From NCBI GenBank assembly GCA_947645965.1, contig CANSES010000013.1:1-26370 (forward strand): DNA of 26,370 nucleotides. Direction: 5' to 3'. The notes below the pieces were generated by a model. That model ran no database searches. It had not been told where the DNA came from and saw only the letters and a list, made by a program, of their open reading frames with translations. The translations under genes and the position numbers were made by a program. Positions within the stretch are counted from its first letter, which is position 1, and every line of letters starts with the position of its first letter. Shown here in pieces: positions 21,884-26,370 of the stretch. Source of the stretch: an uncultured Enterorhabdus sp. GTDB lineage: Bacteria > Actinomycetota > Coriobacteriia > Coriobacteriales > Eggerthellaceae.

Positions 21884-23440
21884 ATGGAACGGGTGAGCGG
21901 CGAGACGTTGTTGGCGGTGGCGGGGTACGGGTGCTCGCTCGCACTCAGCGCGCTGTCGTTTTGGAGTCCGTTGTCGCTGGTTCCCTCGGCGGTGTCTCAG
22001 GAGGCGCCGAGCTTCTACTTTCTGGTCCACTTCGGCCTGGTGCTGAGCTTTGCCATGGTGGTCATCGGTCATTTCGGCGATGGGGCGCGCGTGCCGCGGG
22101 TGCTGTTCGCAGCTACCTTCGTACTGCTGGTCACGGGATTTGCCCTGTCGGCCAACAGTTTGGGCGGTGCTTTCGATCTACCTGTGGCCGTGCTGTCGAG
22201 CGGGGCTTTGTGCACGGGGCTGGGGTCGGGTTTCGCGCTCATGTGCTGGATGCTCGTGTTCGAACGCTTCGCTCTCCGGCGTGCCTGGATGGTCATGGTG
22301 ACGGGCTCGGTGTTTGCTGCCGTGCCCACCCTGACGATCTCTTTCTTGCAGACGATCAATCCGCTCTCGTTTTCGTCGCTCGTGCTGATTCTCCTTCTGC
22401 TCAGCCTGGTGTTTCTGGTGCTGGCCATGCAGGGAGGCGGGACGGGCTCAGCGGGAAGCGCCGCGCCGCCCGCAGAGGCGCGGGGATCGGCGCCCCCGCT
22501 TCGGGAGCCGACCGCTCCCGATGGTGCTCCGTCGGCAGCGCTGCGCCAGGTGGGTTCCCATTTCGGACTGGCCCTGGCTTGCATCGTGGTGCTGGCGTTG
22601 TTCCAGCCTCTTCTGGACGCTTCGGGCTTGAACGACGGGCTCTCGTCCTGGGGTAAGACGCTGCTTTCCCAGGGCGGCAACATCGTCGGCGCCCTGGCGA
22701 TGCTGGCCGTGGGGCGGGCGACCCAGTGGCGCATCGATGTGCCGCGCATCTTCCTCTTCGTGACGCCGGTCTTCGCCACGGTCTGTCTGTTCTTCCCCTT
22801 CGTGAGCGAGCGCTACTGGTTCATCTTCTCGTTCGTGAGCATGTTGCTGTTCTCGGTGCTGTCCCTGGGCGTCATGCTGAGCTGCCTGCAATTTGCTTCG
22901 AAGAAAACGGCGCCGCTTCTGCTTACCTACGGCGTACTGGGATTCTGCCTCTATGCGCCGGGCCTGATCGGCATGGCGGCGGGCCAGGTGACTCACCAGC
23001 TATTCGGCTCGTCGAAGTTGGTGCTGGCTGTGGCTCTGCTTCTGATAGTGGGCGTCTGCGTGGTCCTGGCGCTGCGCATCGGTCAGCGCCTTCTGAATGG
23101 AATGAGCGCCGCCCATCCGCGTGACCCTCTGTCGCCGTCGAATGCCAGCGACCGGCGCGCCGCCAACGAAGGGGCTCCCTCGCTCGACGCATCTGCGGGC
23201 CTTGAGGCGGCTTGCGCTGCATTGGGGGAGCGCTTCAACCTGACGGCTCGCGAGAGGGAGATCCTCGCGATGCTCGCCCATGGGCGCAACGTGCCCTTCA
23301 TTGCCGAGGCGCTCGGGCTGTCTTCCCACACGGTGCGCGGCTATGTGAAATCGCTGTACGCGCGCCTCGATGTGCATTCGCGCCAAGAGCTCATCGACCT
23401 CGTTGAGCAACGGTTACCTTTGGCCAATTTCAACGAATAA
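21884..23440 (+). CDS. Multi-TM membrane regulator with C-terminal LuxR HTH (Eggerthellaceae type)
   Basis: A 518-residue protein. Residues about 5-405 contain some 10-12 hydrophobic segments arranged like a shortened MFS transporter, split by a cytoplasmic Pro/Ala-rich loop near 185-220. After a polar linker, residues about 453-510 are a LuxR/GerE helix-turn-helix (LTAREREILAMLAHGRN, FIAEALGLSSHTVRGYVKSLYARL). Proteins of this build are numerous in Eggerthellaceae, typically next to Tat-exported flavin reductases, and are taken to sense a small molecule at the membrane and activate the neighbour. Here the flavoprotein gene starts 165 bases downstream. The start ATG 21884 has a purine-rich GGGAGGGAG site; ATG 21865 is in another frame. 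Confidence 0.9.
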   Translation: MERVSGETLLAVAGYGCSLALSALSFWSPLSLVPSAVSQEAPSFYFLVHFGLVLSFAMVVIGHFGDGARVPRVLFAATFVLLVTGFALSANSLGGAFDLPVAVLSSGALCTGLGSGFALMCWMLVFERFALRRAWMVMVTGSVFAAVPTLTISFLQTINPLSFSSLVLILLLLSLVFLVLAMQGGGTGSAGSAAPPAEARGSAPPLREPTAPDGAPSAALRQVGSHFGLALACIVVLALFQPLLDASGLNDGLSSWGKTLLSQGGNIVGALAMLAVGRATQWRIDVPRIFLFVTPVFATVCLFFPFVSERYWFIFSFVSMLLFSVLSLGVMLSCLQFASKKTAPLLLTYGVLGFCLYAPGLIGMAAGQVTHQLFGSSKLVLAVALLLIVGVCVVLALRIGQRLLNGMSAAHPRDPLSPSNASDRRAANEGAPSLDASAGLEAACAALGERFNLTAREREILAMLAHGRNVPFIAEALGLSSHTVRGYVKSLYARLDVHSRQELIDLVEQRLPLANFNE

Positions 23441-23463
23441 CCGCTTGAACAGGCAATTTGCGA

Positions 23464-23581
23464 CCCCCTACTTTGAGGGGTGGGAAGGCTTTCGCTCAAA
23501 CGCCCCATGGTGGGGCTACCGTCGCCGGGAAGCGCCTCGCTAGCATGGGGCCGTCTCATTCGCTGAAAATCCGTTCAGCGA
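23464..23581 (+). promoter_or_regulatory. Regulatory region between the membrane LuxR and flavoprotein genes
   Basis: Three dyads lie in this 165-base gap: CCCCC-N8-GGGG (23464-23480), GCCCC-ATGGT-GGGGC (23502-23516), and a perfect 7-bp hairpin TCGCTGA with TCAGCGA (23560-23581) in the likely leader. TAGCAT (23541-23546) fits a -10 box with a start near 23553, which places the second dyad at about -44, the usual site for LuxR-type activators. AAGGAGGG is the ribosome site at 23590-23597. Confidence 0.45.
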
Positions 23582-23605
23582 GATGGTCGTAAGGAGGGAA
23601 TTTCC

Positions 23606-25339
23606 ATGGAACTGAATCGACGCGACTTTCTCAAGGGTGCCGTGGTGACGGGTGCGCTGGCCGCTGGCGGCGCGTTGGCGGGCTGCGCGCCGGCTGCGAA
23701 GGAGGGCAACGCCGCGAACAGCGGCGCAGCGGCGCCGGCCGAGGGTGCCGCTTCCGAGTACCTGACGGCTGCATCGGCCACGCAGAAATGGGCCTTCGAG
23801 ATTCCGCCCGAGCCCATCACCGACATCGCCGAGACGGTGGAGGCCGACGTGGTCGTGGTCGGTGCCGGCACGGCGGGCCTCGTGACGGCCTACTCGGCGC
23901 TCCAGCAGGGGCTGGACGTCGTGGCGGTGACGGCGTCTTCCATCCCCATCTCTCGCGGCGGCTCGAACAACGCCATCTATTCTAAGCAGATGGAGAAGGA
24001 GGGCTTTCCGCGCCAGGATCCCTATTTCATCCTGAAGGAGATGGCCGAGAACTCCAACAACGTGGACCAGCGCAAGTGGTACCACTATTACCACAACAGC
24101 GAGGAGGCCATGAACTGGATGATCGACATCATGGAGGGCGCGGGCTTCCAGACGGGCATCGAGCGCACCTCGAACATGGTGGAGGACAGCCTGTTCTACC
24201 AGGCCCCCGCGGCCCACGGTTGGATCAACACCGAGAACCAGGCGGTAGGCATGACCCAGCCCTTCGTGGTGAACACCCTTTCCGAGAAGATCCAGGCCGA
24301 GGGCGGTCGGGTGCTCTTCAAGAACATCGGCCGCCAGCTGGTGCGCGGTGGCGCCCCCAACGGCACCACGGGCCGCGTGACCGGCATCATCTGCGAGCGC
24401 GAGGACGGCAGCTTCGCCCAGTACAACGGCGCGAAGGCCGTGGTGCTGGCCACGGGCGACTTCTCTTCCAACCGCGACATGATGGCGAAGTACGCGCCCC
24501 AGGCGCTGGATATGGTGGCCGATGAGGTATACGACACCGTGGACTACGACAAGGAGTTCGTGTTCGGCGGCCTGTTCCCCGGCGACGGCCAGCGCATGGG
24601 GCTGTGGGTCGGCGCGGCGTGGCAGAAGTCCTTCCCCTGCGCGCCCATGGGCGCCACCATCAACGCGGGCACCACGCCGAACGCCTACCAGAACTTCTGG
24701 GGCCTTTTGGTGAACCGCGACGGTCAGCGCTTCATGAACGAGTACTGCTCGAACATCTTGGGTGGTCGCGTTCAAACGCTGCAGCCGGGCGGCGAGTCCT
24801 TCGCGCTGTGGGATGTGAACTACTCGAATTTGCCCGACTGGTATCCGGGGCAGGGCGGCTACGGCATTCTGGAGAAGCTCACGCCGGAGCAGGTGGTGGA
24901 GCTGTGGGAGGATTCCGTGGCCTCGGGCGCCTATATCAAGGGCGACACCCTGGAAGAGGTGCTCGAGCAGGTGGGTCTGCCGGTGGAAGAGACCATGGCC
25001 ACCATCGAGCGCTACAACGAACTGTGCGAGGCCAAGGAGGACACCGACTTCTTCAAGCGTCCCGAGAATCTGTTCCCCATCAAGACGCCGCCCTTCTATG
25101 CGAACAAAGCGGCCGGCACGCCGGGCTTGCTGACCATTCTGGGCGGCCTGCGCACCGACGATAACATGCGGGTGTGCGACGCGGACGACCATCCCATCGA
25201 GGGCCTGTACAACGTGGGCACCATGGTGGGCGACTTCTACTCCGGTTTCTACACCTTCCAGGTTGAGGGCGTGAACTATGGCGCGTGCTGTCTCACCTTC
25301 GGATACCTGACGGGCAAGTTCATCGCTGAGAACGAGTAG
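23606..25339 (+). CDS. Tat-exported FAD-dependent reductase (fumarate reductase flavoprotein-like), lipoprotein
   Basis: Extracytoplasmic flavoenzyme of 577 residues, FAD_binding_2 family. The N-terminus has a twin-arginine signal (Arg5-Arg6 in NRRDFLKG) followed by LAGC, a lipobox with Cys27, so it is probably a Tat-exported lipoprotein. The FAD site is VVVVGAGTAGLVTAYSA (GxGxxG at 86-91), and ISRGGSNNAIYS and the C-terminal VGDFYSGFYTFQVEGVNYGACCLTFGYLTGKF are family features. No haem or FMN-binding domain is fused, so electrons must come from a separate donor not encoded in the window. Such enzymes reduce small unsaturated or hydroxylated organic acids in anaerobic respiration; the substrate here is unknown. 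The adjacent membrane LuxR is the likely activator. A terminator closes the unit. Confidence 0.9.
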   Translation: MELNRRDFLKGAVVTGALAAGGALAGCAPAAKEGNAANSGAAAPAEGAASEYLTAASATQKWAFEIPPEPITDIAETVEADVVVVGAGTAGLVTAYSALQQGLDVVAVTASSIPISRGGSNNAIYSKQMEKEGFPRQDPYFILKEMAENSNNVDQRKWYHYYHNSEEAMNWMIDIMEGAGFQTGIERTSNMVEDSLFYQAPAAHGWINTENQAVGMTQPFVVNTLSEKIQAEGGRVLFKNIGRQLVRGGAPNGTTGRVTGIICEREDGSFAQYNGAKAVVLATGDFSSNRDMMAKYAPQALDMVADEVYDTVDYDKEFVFGGLFPGDGQRMGLWVGAAWQKSFPCAPMGATINAGTTPNAYQNFWGLLVNRDGQRFMNEYCSNILGGRVQTLQPGGESFALWDVNYSNLPDWYPGQGGYGILEKLTPEQVVELWEDSVASGAYIKGDTLEEVLEQVGLPVEETMATIERYNELCEAKEDTDFFKRPENLFPIKTPPFYANKAAGTPGLLTILGGLRTDDNMRVCDADDHPIEGLYNVGTMVGDFYSGFYTFQVEGVNYGACCLTFGYLTGKFIAENE

Positions 25340-25376
25340 TTTTCGCTGGGGACAGGTGCCCGGCAGCACATAATCA

Positions 25377-25411
25377 GGGCCTTCTTGCCGTGTGGCAGGG
25401 AGGTCCTTTTT
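25377..25411 (+). terminator. Rho-independent terminator after the flavoprotein gene
   Basis: GGGCCTTCTTGCC and GGCAGGGAGGTCC pair over 13 bp (three G-U pairs) around a GTGT loop, followed by five T residues. It starts 38 bases after the stop codon. Confidence 0.88.
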
Positions 25412-25635
25412 CGTGGGAAGGTAACCGTTCGGCAACTGAACAGTGTCATGGATGTTGCCTGATCAACCGATTGTTTTCAGGTGGGGTGACGGGGATGTGC
25501 CAGGGCATTGGCACCTCTAGTATGGTTACCGTACAGAGGAGATGCCTCGTGGAGGCGCGACCGCAGGGAGGGGCGGCGGCGCCGAACGTGAGAGCCAGCG
25601 GGGCATTGCAGGCGCTTGAGGATAGGAGTTATCCC
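25412..25635 (+). promoter_or_regulatory. Gene-free region upstream of the DUF308 gene, with a long dyad
   Basis: This 224-base stretch shows no convincing gene; the in-frame extension of the next gene back to 25390 would run out of the terminator and lacks coding bias. It contains a hairpin GTGCC with GGCAC (25497-25514) and a long dyad at 25514-25539: arms CCTCT-a-GTATGGT and ACCGTAC-AGAGG around one base, with one mismatch and one extra base. The dyad resembles the spaced GTAC-type operators of MerR-like regulators. GGTAACCG at about 25420 and GGTTACCG at about 25524 are related half-sites. Confidence 0.4.
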
Positions 25636-26202
25636 ATGGAGAAGTTTTTCGGTATCGTGCGGTCGAACAATTTGGTGCAGGCGGTGCTGTGCATCGCGTT
25701 CGGCCTGTTTCTGATGATCTACCCGTCCATCACCATTCAAGGCATCATCATGTTGTTCGGCGTGGCCCTGGCGCTCATGGGGCTGGCGGGCCTCGCGTCG
25801 TACTTCCGTCAGCGCGGCGTGCGCTACCGTGACACGGGCACGCTGATGACGGCGGTATTCTATCTGATCATCGCGCTCATCGCGTTTGTGTTCCCGAAAG
25901 TGATCGCCGGGTTCTTCTCGGTGGTGCTCGGCGTGGTGCTCATTCTGCTCGCCATCGTGAACGTGGTGCGGGCCGTGGGGCTGCGCTCCTTTGGCAGCAG
26001 CATCTGGATCGCCGTGCTGGCGGCAGCGGTGGTGGTGGGCGTGGGCGGTGTGCTCATCGTGGTGAACCCCTGGGGCGCTTCCATGACCTTCGTGCTGGTG
26101 CTGGGCGCGGCCTTCATCGCCAACGGCGCGGTGGACCTGTTCATCGAGTGGTACACCCGCGATTCGGAGAAGAAGGCCGATCTGGCGATGCGCCCGCGCT
26201 AG
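25636..26202 (+). CDS. DUF308 / HdeD-like membrane protein
   Basis: A 188-residue membrane protein with six hydrophobic segments arranged as three pairs, typical of the DUF308 (HdeD) family, for example SNNLVQAVLCIAFGLFLMI, ALMGLAGLASYF and TAVFYLIIALIAFVFP. In E. coli HdeD belongs to an acid-resistance island, but most family members have no known role. The start ATG 25636 has AGGAG (25624-25628) with a 7-base spacer. It forms a single-gene unit between two terminators. The tail (YTRDSEKKADLAMRPR) is cytoplasmic and charged. No function should be inferred beyond a membrane role. Confidence 0.85.
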   Translation: MEKFFGIVRSNNLVQAVLCIAFGLFLMIYPSITIQGIIMLFGVALALMGLAGLASYFRQRGVRYRDTGTLMTAVFYLIIALIAFVFPKVIAGFFSVVLGVVLILLAIVNVVRAVGLRSFGSSIWIAVLAAAVVVGVGGVLIVVNPWGASMTFVLVLGAAFIANGAVDLFIEWYTRDSEKKADLAMRPR

Positions 26203-26321
26203 GGTGTGCCCGCGCCTGGGCGGCGCGCGCCGGCGTCCTCGCCCCTTCCGCATCCCGCTGACGCGCATTCGGTTTTGCCGATGGCGGCCTGTCGAGGGCT
26301 TCTATAACCTAATTACTCCAT

Positions 26322-26346
26322 GACCCCTGCTCGCGCGGGGGTCTTT
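26322..26346 (+). terminator. Probable terminator after the DUF308 gene
   Basis: GACCCC (26322-26327) and GGGGTC (26338-26343) form a stem with further G-C pairing inside, followed by TTT. It is 120 bases after the stop. The intervening 26203-26321 holds no gene that can be supported. Confidence 0.6.
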
Positions 26347-26370
26347 GCTATCATGGACGCCACGCGAGGG
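26346..26370 (+). promoter_or_regulatory. Probable promoter or gene start at the window edge
   Basis: TTTGCTATCATGGACGCCA is almost the same as the start of the Ser/Thr kinase gene at 15446-15462. TATCAT fits a -10 box. ATG 26353 opens a frame (MDATRG) to the edge of the window, too short to identify. Confidence 0.3.

Noticed and set aside
21865..22656. ATG with a better ribosome site (GGAGG) starting a 263-codon frame within the membrane LuxR gene
   Set aside because: The product has no domain or membrane pattern, while the frame from 21884 encodes a full TM-LuxR protein.
23540..25435. 631-codon open frame on the minus strand opposite the flavoprotein gene
   Set aside because: Antisense shadow in GC-rich DNA: His/Gly/Val-rich, no domain, no ribosome site, and the plus strand encodes a clear FAD enzyme.
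25390..25635. N-terminal extension of the DUF308 protein back to 25390
   Set aside because: It would start inside a terminator, lacks coding bias and family similarity, and ATG 25636 has a proper ribosome site.
1..26370. CRISPR arrays, tRNA or rRNA genes, prophage or insertion sequences
   Set aside because: No regularly spaced repeats, cloverleaf-like segments, rRNA motifs or transposase/integrase motifs were seen by eye.

Overview
The window is about 26 kb of GC-rich DNA (strong G/C third-position bias) with densely packed bacterial genes. Protein families and gene pairings point to the Coriobacteriia, most likely Eggerthellaceae (Eggerthella/Gordonibacter/Adlercreutzia group). Typical of that family are the multi-TM protein with a C-terminal LuxR helix-turn-helix next to a Tat-exported FAD reductase, the accD-accA fusion at the end of a fab cluster, and the DUF4190/DUF5067 lipid-side protein. 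The genus cannot be fixed from the sequence alone. No rRNA, tRNA, CRISPR array, insertion sequence or phage gene was seen.

Layout. (1) 1-6215, + strand: type II fatty-acid synthesis cluster fabD (5' end cut off)-fabG-fabF-fabZ-accDA, closed by a rho-independent terminator. It supplies malonyl-CoA (AccDA), malonyl-ACP (FabD) and the condensation, reduction and dehydration steps. AccDA carries an extra N-terminal part that resembles a degenerate biotin-carboxylase N-terminal domain. (2) 6254-7111, +: an RmlD-like reductase homologue whose catalytic Tyr is Cys. (3) 7305-11267, - strand: a VanR/VanS-like two-component system followed by meso-diaminopimelate dehydrogenase (ddh). The histidine kinase tail shows signs of a frameshift. 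Facing it is a membrane-anchored C39-like peptidase (11449-12237), with a direct-repeat operator candidate between them. (4) 12370-13967, +: a two-gene ABC exporter. (5) 14179-16706, +: a DUF4190/DUF5067 membrane protein, then an HTH regulator and a membrane Ser/Thr kinase; the last two share a GATGCCGCT-containing inverted repeat in their promoters. (6) 16714-19322, -: a short LuxR-type regulator, an acyltransferase-3 membrane protein and a SPOUT RNA methyltransferase, in that transcription order. (7) 19664-20605, +: undecaprenyl-diphosphatase (uppP) with a long structured leader and a strong terminator. (8) 20667-21730, +: a HEPN-MNT (HepT/MntA-like, type VII) toxin-antitoxin pair in which the MNT antitoxin is fused to an AbrB/MazE DNA-binding domain, behind a promoter with nested perfect palindromes. 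(9) 21884-25339, +: a membrane LuxR regulator and a Tat-lipoprotein FAD reductase, with dyads in between. (10) 25636-26202, +: a DUF308/HdeD-like membrane protein, then a terminator and a probable promoter at the window edge.

Much of the window concerns the cell envelope: membrane lipids, mDAP for peptidoglycan, undecaprenyl carrier recycling and exported proteins. The items most worth follow-up are the AbrB-MNT/HEPN module, the BC-like extension on AccDA, the shared operator of the HTH-kinase pair, and the frameshifted kinase next to ddh.
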